Positions 1-12,711 of a stretch of DNA of 64,000 bases are shown here, piece after piece. Both the position numbers and the translations under genes were made by a program. Origin of the DNA: Lota lota (taxonomy: Eukaryota > Chordata > Actinopteri > Gadiformes > Lotidae); NCBI GenBank assembly GCA_026745465.1, contig JACYXH010000175.1, forward strand, positions 5,526,001 through 5,590,000, read 5' to 3'. Every line of letters begins with the position of its first letter. The stretch's first letter is position 1. The notes beneath the pieces are model-generated. The model was not told where the DNA came from, did not search any database, and worked only from the letters and a program-made list of their open reading frames with translations.

Positions 1-106
1 CCAAGAAGTTTTCTCTTAAGATAACATTAAGGGAAGTCATCTTGACTAATTGGGATATAATCAATCACCTCACCGCAAGTTTCAATGTATTATTGTGTTG
101 ATTCAG

Positions 107-2135
107 ATACGAGGAGGAGCTCAACAAGAGGAACGGAGCAGAGAATGATTTTGTCCTGATTAAAAAGGTACAATATTGGTTTTCATTCATTCTCCTTCAC
201 TCACACTTCCTTTGAACAGTGAACGGGCTAACTTTAACAGTTGCACGTGGTGTTGATGTATCTAGTGTAAAGCCAATGAATCATGAACCATGTTTCCTCC
301 CCTAACCTCTAGGATGTTGATGCTGGCTATTTGACAAGGGTGGATCTGGAGGATAGGTTCGCTGGCATGACTGACGAAATCCACTTCTACAATGCCTTCT
401 ATGACACGGTATAATCTTACATCAACTGACATGTATTGTTTGTTCTATTCTATCTTTATTATTTTAATTGGACGTGTCTGTGTGGGCTCAGGAGCTGGAT
501 GAACTTCGGAACAGCCTGAAGGACACCTCGGTGGTGGTGCAGATGGACAACGCCCGCAGTCTGGACATGGACCACATCGTGGCCGAGGTCAAGGCTCAGT
601 ACAAGGAAATCGCTGCACGCAGCCGCGCGGAGGCCGAGATGGCGTACAAAACCAAGGTGAACGGGGGAAAAATGCCAATACCTGTAAACCTTTCCTTTTA
701 TTTCAGTTGATTTCACATTGTATTATCGGCTTTCTGAGGTCCAAACATCAGGTGCAAGGCAATACATCTGTAAAGGAAATACAGTGTTTAAAAGCAATGC
801 TTGGGGATCTTCCCTCTAGATAGTATAGTGTCATGAGATGAGATGTGATGATCATTTATATTCTATCCTTTCATTTTTTCACATTTGCACCAGTTTGACC
901 AGATGGCAACCCAGGCAGACAAATACAGCAACGAGCTCCGTCATACCAGGTCGGAGATCGCTGATCTCACCCGCCTGATCGGCCGCTTGCAGAATGAGAT
1001 CCAGGCCGTCAGGGGACAGGTGCGTAGCAGTAGATGGCTTGGGAAGCATATCAAAGCTGTATGTATATACAGGAAAACATCCTGAACACATACAGTGCCT
1101 ATATGAAGCAACTCTGGGATACAACAACCAACGGAATCCTGCCTAGCAGAATCTGCGTAGATACTGGCTTAGGTCAATTTACATACTATTGAAATGTATG
1201 AGTGAGGTGTCTAAATGAAACTTCAAGGCAGTGGATCCCGACGAGCCAGCAGACAATCCAGGTGAACCAGTTCCCGTTGTTGACATGCTCCTTCCATGAA
1301 CCGAATAAACAAATTCAATAAATTAGAGACAACAATATCGAGATAAAACATAGACAATAAGTGTTCATTTTGTTTTGTTTTTATATTGTTTCAATGTACC
1401 TGGGATCTCATATTTCAAGACACAGGAAAACTAATCAACCAGTTTTTTTCAGGAATCCTCGCTTGAGAAACAAGTATCTGACGCTGAGGACCAAGGGGAG
1501 CAGGCCATGAGGGATGCCAACGGCCGTATCAGGGACCTGGAGCAAGCCTTGCAGAGAGCCAAGCAGGACATGGCCCAGCAACTCCGGGAGTACCAGGAGC
1601 TGATGAACATCAAACTGGCCCTGGACATCGAGATCTCCACCTACAGTAAACTGTTGGAGGGGGAAGAGGACAGGTAAGGAGGAGAAGCATTCGGACGATC
1701 CTCTCAAACCCACAGAGGGCTAAGAAGTCTAACACAATTTTATATTAAATACATGGTCTATGTTTTTCTCATCTCTTCATTACAGGATTGGCCAACAGGC
1801 TGTGGTCAGCATTCACACTTTGGCCAGCAATCGTAAGTATTCCACCGAGATGATTATTTTAAGATGTATTGGCTTCCTTAAGGCAGGTTTTGTGAAAATG
1901 CCACCTCAATGGATTCAAGCTTAGAACACTACATAACAAGTCACTGACTAATGATAGGACTTTGACTGCAGAGAACAACAGCAGCCCCTTCTTTACTGTA
2001 AATACTTCAGGGTTTCTTAGCTTAAATTAGCTTGAATAACAACAGCTTACTGATGTGACATGCAGTGTGCACTTGAGTGGGTTTGTGTGTGCGTGTGTGC
2101 GGTTACTCTTTGTTAACAAATGTAACATACAATAC

Positions 2136-2229
<94 letters not shown>

Positions 2230-2386
2230 GCACTGTCCTGTACACTATTTAGTTTCAGGTTTTTTTCCCACTGTGCTTCCCCCCTCAGGCGTAAAGGAGA
2301 TCAACGGGATCAGCAAGCAAGATAGGTCCCCACCCATTGTCATTAAGGTAGTGGAGACCCAAGACAACATCACATCATATAATTAA
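107..2386 (+). CDS. Type II keratin (intermediate filament), 3' part
   Basis: This encodes the rod and tail of a type II (basic) keratin, a cytoplasmic intermediate-filament subunit that pairs with a type I keratin. Exons are 107-167, 313-408, 492-656, 894-1019, 1453-1673, 1786-1832 and 2289-2386, with consistent phases. The first begins at [15 protein letters not shown] (start of coil 1B). Coil 2 ends with the rod-termination motif [14 protein letters not shown], and the tail is short, ending in ITSYN. The head, coil 1A and start codon lie left of the window. The exon pattern is that of type II keratins. The closest remembered relatives are fish krt8/krt4/krt5-like genes, but paralogues cannot be told apart here. 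A (TG)n microsatellite lies in the last intron. Confidence 0.93.
2138..2224. repeat. (TG)n microsatellite, about 43 units
   Basis: An uninterrupted TG repeat lies in the last intron of the keratin gene, about 65 bases before the final exon. Long open frames here (Val-Cys or Thr-His repeats) are artefacts of the repeat. Confidence 0.98.
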
Positions 2387-2574
2387 ACCGAGAACTTTAT
2401 TCTAGTCGAATATTTATGTTGGTCTTTTCCATGGTTCTGATTTCTGAATTCTGTTTTATTAGCAGATTTCTATAAATTTGTGACAAACAAAAACTTGACC
2501 AATGAGCCAAACATATAGGCCTACTTGTGGATTGTGTACCTGTATATTAATGTATCTGTGTGACAATTTGTTTA

Positions 2575-2580
2575 AATAAA
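2575..2580 (+). terminator. Polyadenylation signal of keratin gene
   Basis: AATAAA lies 189 bases after the keratin stop codon in AT-rich 3' UTR and is the first perfect hexamer downstream. Confidence 0.7.
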
Positions 2581-3149
2581 CATCCTTTACATACTTTAGA
2601 TTTGTACAATTATTATACCGTAATCACACCCTGTTTGTTTTCATCCTACTAGAAAGTATTGTACTTGGCTCTGTACTGTTTTACACAAAGTCGTAAACAG
2701 ACAAAGTTGTAAACAGAACTGGAGTGCAGAAATGCAGAAAAATCATTAACATGATAAAAAAAAATGACACCAGTGATAACAGCACTTAACCAAGAAGACA
2801 CATGTGACGGAATGCAGGGCCAGCACAGTATATTCTCCCCAGGAAAAGGTAGTCCAACGTTTTAACAAAGTACTGGGACCTTAGGTGCACTACATTTGAT
2901 ACAGTTTTTCTCTTTTTTACGGTTATGTAGCTGCATCTGGTACTCCAGCCATTAAGATCCTTAATTTTGGATAGAGTCCCATCTAACAACATAAGGAATG
3001 GTTCCAACCTGTAATTAAGGGCCATTTTGTAAAAAATAAAAAATAAAGTACGTATGTTGAATCAGAAACGGAAGGAGAGGGAATCGTAGAAGTCAGAGGC
3101 CATGTTTGTTTCTGGCTGGGATTTATACGCACATTTTCAGGTGTAGCAA

Positions 3150-3375
3150 GATAAAATAACCAAAGCAACACTTTGTGGCTTTGGGCAGTGCAGTTCCCGT
3201 ACCAGGCAGTGATGCATCCCGTCAAGATGCTTTCCGTTGTGCCTCTGAAGAAGGCCCCCAGGTTCTTGGGCCCCAAGTCGAACTTTTTCAGCCGCCTAAG
3301 GTGAAATAGGCGACGTTGTGTTTTTTTCACCACCTGGTTGGTGTGCTCGACCCAGGGAAACACAATAAAACACAA
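3150..3375 (-). mobile_element. Non-LTR retrotransposon fragment (LINE reverse transcriptase C-terminus)
   Basis: The minus-strand translation runs WVEHTNQVVKKTQRRLFHLR and then LTGCITAWYGNCTAQSHK. This resembles the region C-terminal to the reverse-transcriptase core of fish LINEs, where motifs like 'kkaqqRLyfLRrLrkf' and 'iEsiLtgcItaWyGn' are widespread. Only about 70 residues survive and neither the catalytic reverse transcriptase nor an endonuclease is present, so it is a dead truncated copy. The family (Rex1, L2 or CR1 type) cannot be settled from this fragment. Confidence 0.8.
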
Positions 3376-3452
3376 TGAATAAGTTCAAGTGTTTACCAGT
3401 AGGTGGCAGTGTCTGAACACTACTTACTGTAGATCTGGTAGGTAACGCTTTG

Positions 3453-3519
3453 ATAATAATAATAATAACAATTATTATAATATAATAATAATAATAATAA
3501 GAAGAATAAAATATATTAC
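3453..3519. repeat. AT-rich (ATA)n simple repeat
   Basis: Imperfect AAT/ATA trinucleotide repeats, interrupted near the middle, between the LINE fragment and the NLR promoter. Confidence 0.9.
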
Positions 3520-3879
3520 GTTATAATTATCATTTACATGATCATTATTACGCATATAATGGTCACGTGGTTATAAGTAGGAAGTGGTGGCAAGGCGAGG
3601 CTGCTGGCGGGCATGTATGTGGGCAAGTGCGCACTTTATTGGCTTTTTCCATCTTAAAACATGTTTTTTGTTTTTATGATGTTGTACGTTTATTGAACAT
3701 GCAAGGAAATGTCGTCCTTGCCTAACTGAAATGTCAGGACGCAACCCTTCCCCTTTTATGTCGTAGATTCGTAGTTCTTACGATAGACGTATACATCAAT
3801 TCTAAACCTCATGTCACTAACTAGATATCAAACTTACTTCCGTGTCCGTGAAGGTTGATTAGTCGTCATTAGGCGGGTC

Positions 3880-4002
3880 CCGACATTCTTTTCTGTAATT
3901 GAAAAGTCTCGCGCCATTTTGTCAACTCATTTTTACACTAAGCTTAATCGGCTGCGTTTTCAAGAGCATTCAATAACTGCGTTAAACTTAACTGAATATA
4001 AG
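3880..4002 (+). promoter_or_regulatory. Probable NLR promoter and non-coding first exon
   Basis: A donor AAG|GTAGGT at 4002/4003 faces an acceptor at 4100, just before the NLR start codon, implying a short 5' UTR exon and a 98-base intron. Upstream is a TCTCGCGCCATTTT stretch, resembling an E2F-type site. The transcription start is inferred. Confidence 0.45.
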
Positions 4003-4111
4003 GTAGGTCTAACGAAGCAAGCCAAGAATGAATAATACTAGTTAATGCAGTGAAATGTCTTCCTATTTTTAAGGATTTTATCTATATGTTGTCATCACAG
4101 GTTTTGAAACC

Positions 4112-7100
4112 ATGGACAGAGAAGCTTTGTTGGCTGACCTTCTGTCCAATAAGGGCACATCGTCCCTTCTGAGCGGCCAGCTGCCAATCAAAGTGGTAAT
4201 GGACAACCAATATATACCTCCTTTGATAACTGGGGCTGAGGAAGACATGGGAACCAGCTTTACCTCTCTTGGCCATGTTGTCGACTCAGTTCTGTCTGAT
4301 CAGATCAAAACAATAACATTAGTTGGCTCAGCAGGGTCCGGTAAAACAACTGCCTTAGAGAAGTTTATTGTAGACTGGGCCAAAGGGGATCATTGCCAGA
4401 AATTCTCTCATGTGTTCCTTTTTGACTTGAAGGATCTGGGTTGTCTTGACAGCTTATATTCCCTGAAGACATTGATATTACAGAATCGCCATCGTTTTGA
4501 CCCAGAGTCTATGGCTCTCGTGCTGCAGAAGCCAGAGAATGTAATGTTTGTATTTGACACGTTGGATCTGTACAAACATTCCTTAGACCGCTCAGCCCAC
4601 ACTCTCTGCTCTGATCCCAGCATGCCAACCACAATATCCACTTTGGTGAACAGCTTACTTCACGGGACACTTCTGAATGGAGCTACCTTTTTAGTGGCCA
4701 CCAGGCCTACAGACAGTCTGAAGTTTCTGGAGGGCTTCAAGGTGGAGCTGTTGGGGTTTTCAAAACCCCAACGAGAGGCCTACTTTGGACAGTTCTTCAC
4801 TGACCCACATGTTGCAAACATTGCTTGGCAGAACATGGAGAGGACATTGGGTTTTTATGATTTTGGTTCCTCTCCTTGTTTTTGTTGGACTGTTTGCTCA
4901 GTTTATAAGTATCAGCTAGATGCTGGAGAGAGACTGCCTGAAACAATAACTGAGATATGTGTAAATGCAATGGCACAAATAGTTGCATCACTTGCACTCG
5001 ATGAAGTCCGTGCCAGAGAACTGGTTTTGGCCCTGGGTAGGGTGGCTGCTCATTGCTGCATTGACCCGTATTCTACCTGCAGCAAAGAACGAATTGCATC
5101 TTCGGGTCTCAAACAGCTCCTTAACGCTCCGGTCCTAATTGACTCTCTGCTGAGGGTAGACGGTGTCCTGGAATCAGATCAGTTCGTCTTGTCTTTTCAC
5201 ACCCAGCTGATGCAAGAGTTGCTATTAGCTGTATCTTTCCTTTTGGATAAGACAATAGCTAAGAACGCGACTGAACTATTGAACACGCATGAAGGCCATG
5301 TAAAGTATCTTCATCTTTACCTGGCAGGGCTTTTAAATTCCAGTCAGCGGAGGCCACTTGAGTCTCTGCTGGGGACATTTAACGATGAGCAGCTGATGGA
5401 TTTTAAATGTTGGCTTAAAACCAGCTCTCAGAAAACGCTCGAAAGCCACTACAAAGAAAAACACCTGAAAGCCTTCCGTCTGCTCCATCAAAGTCAAAAT
5501 GATATGTTGGTGAAGGAAATCGTCACGCCGTCAGCTCGAATTGGCATCAGCTATGCAGGCCTGGGCCTTGTCGACTGTGTTGCTTTGAATTACATTGTCA
5601 AGTGCCTTGGAGGGATGGAGCAGTTTAATCTGTATTCAGCAAATAATTTGACAGAAGAGGGAACAGATATCCTGATCCCAGCCATGGGCCTGTCTCAGAA
5701 GATCATGTAAGTCACCTAGTATGCAGAAAAGTCCCTCTTTTTTTGTCATTGAATGTGTTTTTCTTTTTTGCATATCATAATTTATTAGACTTGTTGTTCA
5801 CTGTGCTTGCAAGACAAACAGCCCTTGTGGGGGAGCGCAGGTCAAATTACTCTCTCCCCCCCTCCCTCTGTCTCTCGTTCTCTCCAGGTTATCAAATAGC
5901 TCCCTGAGCGCAGGCTCTGTTGCCCATATAGCCAGGGCCTTAAGGGAAGGAATAACCAAGGAGCTCGATCTGTCTCATACCAAACTTGGAGACGAAAATC
6001 TCAAAGTCCTCTGCAGTGGTCTCAGAGCCTGCAAGCTGCACAAATTAAAGTAGGATTTTCCCCAAGTCATCATTTGTCATAGGTGGGGATGGGAGAATGT
6101 TGAATGATATAATATGATAATGACATATTATGATATATACTATATTAATGTAGAATGCTAGCATGCAGACTGACTGAGGCATGCTGTGGAGATCTGTCCT
6201 CTGTGCTGACCTCCTCCACCTCCCAGTTGAGTGTGTTGGATCTGATGTTCAACGAGCTTGGTGACCAGGGTCTCATGCAGTTGTGCCAAGCCCTGAAAAA
6301 CCCTTTCTGCAAACTACAAGAGCTAAAGTATGTAAAAGTCCACATAATATGTAACATTTCATATTTTGCTGTAAGCTACATTCAACATGACAATGCTGAA
6401 TGAGTGATGCATGAAAGTAATGAAATTCCATTCAATAATTTTGAAGATAACATTTGTATATTGTGCCCGCATAATGTTGTTCAGTTTGAAGTGTTTATCG
6501 AAATGTCTTATCTTTGTGGTACTAATTTCAATGTCATATCTTTGTGGTACTCATTGCAAGGCTACGTAGCTGTCAGTTGACAGCAGAATCCATGGAGGCT
6601 TTGTCCAGAGCCTTGTGTTGCGGCCAATCAGAACTCAGAATTCTGGACCTGACAGAAAATAGGATTGGTGACAATGGAGCAGAGCATCTATCCCAAGCAC
6701 TTCAGTACCCACATTGTAACTTACAGAGGCTCACGTAAGGCAAAACTGAAATGATCACGTTAATATCTTTCTGCTTTTGTATTTGCTGGGTAAATTACCC
6801 CAAAACAACATATCAGCATAAATAAATAATTGATATTGTGAATGTTACATTTAAATACAACATTGCTCCAGAAATGGAAACAAATTTGCATTGTGATTAC
6901 TACTGTCCCATCTGTTTTCAGACTAAGTGCCACAGCGTTGACAAGGAAATGCTGTCACGGTTTGGCCAAGGCCTTGAGATCAGACCACTGCTCCTTGGTG
7001 GAGTTGGATCTCTCGGTGAATGAGTTGGGATCGGAAGGAGCACTGCAGCTCTGCAAAGCTCTCCGAAAACCCGGCTGCCCACTGGAAAAACTCAAGTAGA

Positions 7101-8031
7101 CTCAACTTTTGATACTTTTTGATCATACACTGGTCTTTAGACAGTGGCATGTTGTAGATATCATTGAACACAATTGAACCTGCTTGCGGCACACAGGTGT
7201 CACGTGAATTGACTTTAACGTTTGCTGTTCTCCCAGTTTGACACGGTGTGAGTTGACAAAAGTGGTGTTTACCGAGTTTGGCCTCATACTGAGGAGTGGA
7301 AGCTCCCAGCTCAAGTCCCTGTCTCTAGCTCTGAATCGCGTAGGAGACGAAGGGATGAAAAGCCTGTGGAAGGCTATCGCAGATCCATGCTGTCTCCTGG
7401 AGGACTTGAGGTCAGTAAATCACTGACTAACTCTCATTACCTTTAAGTGTGCCCCAGATGAGCTGCTTTTGAATTAATTTGAGTACAATTTGACTGGTTC
7501 ACTTTATTCAGTCCCGAGTGTCACTCAATGTCCGAAGTGCACCAAGAACCATGAAAGTAACTCAAATAGTACTTTAACTGTATTTATAAGCAACTAGTCC
7601 CGGTACACAAGACAAACTGTCTGCCATTTGATGTCCATAATAGCATTGAAATGACCGAGCTGACGGATGTCAGCACTGGGGACCTGTGTGCATCACTGAG
7701 GGCCAGTCGCTCCCTGAAGAGCCTGGACCTGTCCAACAACGTGCTGAGCGATGCATCAGTGACAGCCCTGGTCCAGGTCGTGCAGGACAGCCCCTTCTTG
7801 CAGGAAGTAAAGTGAGTGATCCTCTACATTACCATACCACACACAAATACCTGTTGCTCCTAGATGGGCTTTCGGTCACATTGGGTCTATACTATCAATT
7901 ATATGGAATTGTGCCATGTCTTTTTACTGATTGTCCTTTCTTTCCCTTATCTTCCTTTCAGCCTGAAGTATAATGACTTCAGTGAAGACGTTATGGAAAT
8001 CATGGACCAGTGTGGTAAAATAAAATACTAA
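4112..8031 (+). CDS. NOD-like receptor: NACHT plus leucine-rich repeats, no PYD/CARD
   Basis: A predicted cytosolic innate-immune or regulatory NLR of about 896 residues. Exon 1 (4112-5706) encodes the NACHT ATPase and helical domains: P-loop GSAGSGKTT at residues 72-80, Walker B VMFVFDTLDL near 144-153, and a sensor-like arginine in LVATRPT near 198. Seven exons follow (5888-6049, 6154-6327, 6561-6734, 6922-7095, 7237-7410, 7644-7811, 7962-8031). Four are exactly 174 nt, all join in phase 2, and each carries two ribonuclease-inhibitor-type repeats (for example LDLTENRIGDNGAEHL), the usual NLR modular layout. The ATG sits 11 bases after a splice acceptor at 4100, and a likely 5' UTR exon ends at 4002, so no effector domain is encoded upstream. 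Walker B has D-L where D-E or D-G is usual. The orthologue is not recognised. Confidence 0.88.
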
Positions 8032-8128
8032 AGGATGACATTTGACATTCCTTTGTCCTAATGAGAAGAAATGACCCGCTTCAGGTTTAAGATTGCTTCA
8101 AATTAAGCATTAATTGCAACTATGACAT

Positions 8129-8134
8129 TTTATT
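8129..8134 (-). terminator. Candidate polyadenylation signal of cers5
   Basis: TTTATT on the plus strand reads AATAAA on the minus strand, about 400 bases past the cers5 stop codon. Confidence 0.5.
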
Positions 8135-8143
8135 CAACAATTA

Positions 8144-8149
8144 AATAAA
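8144..8149 (+). terminator. Polyadenylation signal of NLR gene
   Basis: AATAAA about 113 bases after the NLR stop codon. It is only 9 bases from a minus-strand signal assigned to the convergent cers5 gene. Confidence 0.6.
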
Positions 8150-8533
8150 TATAAGGACTGAAAATGAATGCATAGGTGAATTACATTAAAACACGTTTAA
8201 TGAAAATTTTCTTTAAGGCATATAAAACAATACTTCTACAACCATCAAATATATTATTCAATGATAAAGCTCTTTCATTTCACAGAATAAAATATTTCAC
8301 TGAAATTGTAATCTTAATACAAAACAACAACAAATAAACTTGCTTTATAAAATTGTCTAAGCCATTCTGTAAGTACCTGACTGCTGTAAACACAAAAGAC
8401 ACACTGATAAATATTCCTCACTCCAGAGGCCAGGTGGATATCAGTAACTCTGCCGGAAGTGATTTTAAAGCCACATATCCTTTTATAACAACAGAGATGG
8501 ATGTCATTTGTAATATCCTGTTCAGATATTAGC

Positions 8534-11500
8534 TCAGATCCTGGAACGGCCATTCAAGCTGGAGTCCTTTGAATTCCTGCAGTTTGTGTCGGCTTCATCC
8601 TCCGAACTGCTTTCAATGTCACTGCGGTCGTCCTTTGCAACCTGGGAAGCGGTGCCATATATGCATCAAGAGTGTTATCTCCACCAAGCTGCTTCAAACT
8701 GACTCACAGAAATGGACGGTAAATTTAAGACCTTCCATCTCACACATTCACTCTCTAGGAGGTTAAGTGTGCAGAGCTGAATTTCACTCACCGCCTCCTG
8801 CTTTGTTTCTGCTCTATTGTATGTAACCTACACAATGGGTTGAGATATCAGATGTACCACCTGAGTGGATTGCATAGTGTTCCCTTTTGTCCAATGTTGG
8901 TATGTTTTATCTGACATTTGTATGTCAATGTTTAAAATCCTTCAGCAGGGAGCACCCTAAAATAGTATTACCGTTTCATTAAATAAATGGTTCAGTCTAT
9001 GACATGAGTTATTTGACAGAATGACATGAATGGCACACTTGACGTCGGACTACTATGAGACGTTTACCTTTCCCTTGAATAAGGCCTTGATAGCGATGCG
9101 AGCAATGAGGTAGAACCAGATGACGTGGAGGACCTGTAGCACCAGCAGCAACCCGTTTAACAGCCACCAGGACTGGTAGGGACCCACGATCTCCCAGCTC
9201 TCGATCAGAACGCTGTGGATAACCCTGGAGTGGCCCAGCCAAACATAATCACAGCTCATCAGTTTGGGGAGTCGGCAATTCATGGGGTTTCAAATTTCTG
9301 TATTGTCTATCAAAAATTTTGAATGTTTTTTAAGACACGTGGCTCACACCGTAAAAATGTTGAACCAATAAAAAGAGTAACGTACAACAACAATTTACAC
9401 AAAAACAAATACAATAAAAAAATATTTAACATGTTGGAGATGTTGACAGCAGTGGGAATAAAGGAAACTTTATAAGGTGTTCTCCATCCAATTTTGCTTA
9501 TTATTTCGAGTCATGATGGGAATAGTCTGAAATGTATATTTTATAAGAACTTATAACTTTCAACATGTTGAAAATCTCACCAGAATGGATAGATGACAAG
9601 GCGAGTGATGAAGAACACTATGCTGAACACGATGAACAGTGTGTCGCATAGCTTCTGACACTTGGCATAATTGGCAAGTTTAGCAGCCTAGCAGAAAAAG
9701 AAAAAAGGTACCATAAAGAGTTAATATAGAACTAGAGTTAATATTTCCTACATTAACAGAGCAATATCCAGGGATGTTGCCAATAATCTTGCCCCACACT
9801 ACCTAAACGCATGTTAATGCCAGGTGTTAAGGGGGTCCTAGTGTTACTAGAATACACATGATTCTTTTTTATAAAAGAAACACTTCCATAGTGTCTTGTT
9901 CAACTCTTATTACCAAACAGTCTGTGGAATTTTTTTTTATCTTAATGGATGGGTAGTAATTAATCAATCCTACATTTATCTTCACAGAACAGAGGCAGTA
10001 TATTCTGAGTGCAGCTATTATTGGTAATTGCTCCATAGGCCTTAATCCCCTAGCGACATATTGGTTCTAAACTGTAGCTGAAGCTAGCCTTTAGAACCAA
10101 GATGGCTGCTAGGTGAATAAGGCCTATGAGGTGGCTTCAAAGGTTGCCATATCAGCTTCATACTTGACCATGGAACTGCATAGGTTAACTCACTATCAAA
10201 CTGTAAAAGAGCACAGGGTTATCCATTAACTAAGAGAAAGAACATACTCTATTCAGCAAAAAGCAGTAGACTTTTAAGTTTAACAGGGTGTCACACAGAT
10301 AATTCCCATTGAACACAATTAGTGCAACAACCAGCACAGCCCAACCAGCGAACTACGCAAATCCTACTACTTAACAGTTTGAGGACCTGCAAAAAATTAG
10401 TTAGTTAGTTACTTGTTTCGTCTTGTGTACCAACTCTGCAGGTATGCATCTATCTCCACATCTGATAACAAATAAACAACAGATCGCCCCGGTGATTTAC
10501 CTCAAGGAAGATGTCAGCTGCATCGTGCACACACATGACCAGGGTTCCAATTCGTAGCATGTTGTTAGCGTAGGAGAACGTGATGAGAGAAATGGTGGCG
10601 AAATGGTGGACGAGCATAATGTTGAAATCCTGACGGAGGTTGACGCAAAAAAACAAACGCATCAAAAGTGTACAATAGATGACAGTTATTGGTACATTTG
10701 TGTTACTTGTTAACCATGTTTTTACTTGCTTTACTAGTTATTTATTGCCTTGACTAATTAAAAACACGTCTTGGAACATGAGTTTCGGGGTAAAGGTGCA
10801 GGGGGAACCTGGTTCAACAAGTATCTGTATGGCTGTTTTTTCATGCAACACAAAAGCCTCCACTCACAAGCCTAGCATTTGCATGACACACAACTTTAGC
10901 ATTTGAATTTAGAGACAAAGAAGGCCAACAGGGTTGGCTACATAGGCGTTTCAGGAAAATCCAGTTGTGAATGTGCCACACCAAGACAACGACACCAGTA
11001 GAAATCGACATTGAGTAATGATTACAGAGTGGTTTGAAGTGTTAGTAATGGTGGGCTTACCTTGCGCTTGATGTCTGTAAACTGGGAGAGCATGAGGGAC
11101 CAGTAGAAGGCCAACTCAGCTACATAGTAGTTGTACTGGCCAGGGCTCACAGGCTTTGAAGGAAAATAAAGTACAAAAATACTGTTAAAGAGCAAGTGAA
11201 CCCCGTCTTTCAGTTCAGATTCCAACACTGATTTTAAAGAAATTCAAGAGTCATAGGAAGTGGGGAGGGGGGGGGGGGGGGACGTGTTATCCCCAGGGTT
11301 ATGACCCACATAAACTGTGTGATACTTTTGTTTTCGCTAGTACAGTCTTTGTGTATGTTATAAATATAATAAAAATAACTTTTTTTATAGCCTGGAGACC
11401 ATCCTGATTACATGACCTCACATTGTGTTTCGCTACACAGATCAGTCTGGACCTCTAGCCGCCCACATCGATTTCCTGAAATACAATGTAATGGGGGCCA

Positions 11501-12711
11501 ATCAGGGACTGTGTCGTAGTTGATGACGTAAACGGGCCAATCAGGGACAGCGACATAGTTGATGACGTAAAATACAGGCCGCCGCTGGCAAAACCCTAAT
11601 GGAGTCTCCAGAAGCAACGAGCAGTAACACAGCCATAAGTGCACTTATTCCAGAACTAGACTAAATAACAACTATTAAAAACAAGAACAAGAGTATGCAC
11701 TAGCAGAGTTTTCGACGGCAAAGACGTTTTCGCCGTTTTACTCTATCTCATGTAATGTTATTCTGATTGGCTGAAGGAGTTTGTCTGTCACGGCAAGTAC
11801 TCCCACCCACTGAAATCGATGTGGCGTGGGTGAGATTACCATGTTAGTATCTCACTATAGGTGAGATACTATTACTATGATTACTGCCCCTTTAAAAACA
11901 ACCTTCCAAAGTAATGGAAGCTTATCATATCCTAACCAACTTGCTATAGGAGTGTCTGGACCTAACATTTGAGCTGCTGTTAAAATAATTATTACCTGAA
12001 ATGGGTAGTTGTACCAGCATTCTTTGGTATTCCACATCCAAGGAGACTGAGGGAAACCAGACACAGCATATGTCATTACACCGATGAAATGTTCCGCTAA
12101 TGCTCCAAAAGCTTGAGATAACATATTGTTGCTGCCTGGACAACTTACCACCCATAAATAGCGCATTGCATAGATGAATATGCCAAGATAGAATGTAAAC
12201 CTCCACCTAAAGTAAAATAAAAACAGAATGACATTGTTTAAATCAGCCTGAAACAAAAATCTGAAACTTGACTGTTGTGTGGTACATCCAAACTGTGAAC
12301 CTACATGCTTTCAGAGAACTTTTTGAGTACGCTGGGTTTATCTTGGTTGCGCCTTTGGCGAAACCACCTCTGTATCTTCCGCACATCCCAGTCTAGTTGC
12401 TTAGAGAGTCCATTCAGTTGCTTCTCGTCAGGAGACTGAGCAGAAAAGTTGAAAAACAGACACTAAGAGTCCACTCAGGGCAAACATCTGAATAGCGCTT
12501 TACATTACTGTGTGAGGAGATATTTGGATATCACGACACATCAGCGGTTTAAATTTTTTACAGCTATGTAGGAAACCAGCACATCTATACACAAGGCGTT
12601 ATGTACCATTCTGGATGCATACACCTTCTCCAAGACAGCATTGCTTTGAGGTGGACGACTCACATCAGCCTGAATATGAAGTATTTGGGCACAGGGCTTG
12701 GCGACAAGCCT

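Larger units (their letters stand above)
2600..3900. other. Intergenic region, keratin to NLR
   Basis: About 1.3 kb with no host gene. It holds a decayed retrotransposon piece on the minus strand and an AT-rich simple repeat, both listed separately. The right end approaches the NLR promoter. Confidence 0.7.

Noticed and set aside
2027..2386. Open frames made of Val-Cys or Thr-His repeats
   Set aside because: They are translations of the (TG)n microsatellite; only the last-exon part (2289-2386) is real keratin sequence. The same applies near 12541-12928, 38538-38843, 58466-58670 and 61012-61473.
4112..5710. A complete 532-residue NACHT-only gene
   Set aside because: The apparent stop arises from reading through a consensus donor (AT|GTAAGT) at 5707; LRR exons follow in phase.
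11855..12256. Single 133-residue membrane protein
   Set aside because: It fuses two cers5 exons (11996-12046 and 12149-12206) with intron sequence that happens to stay open.
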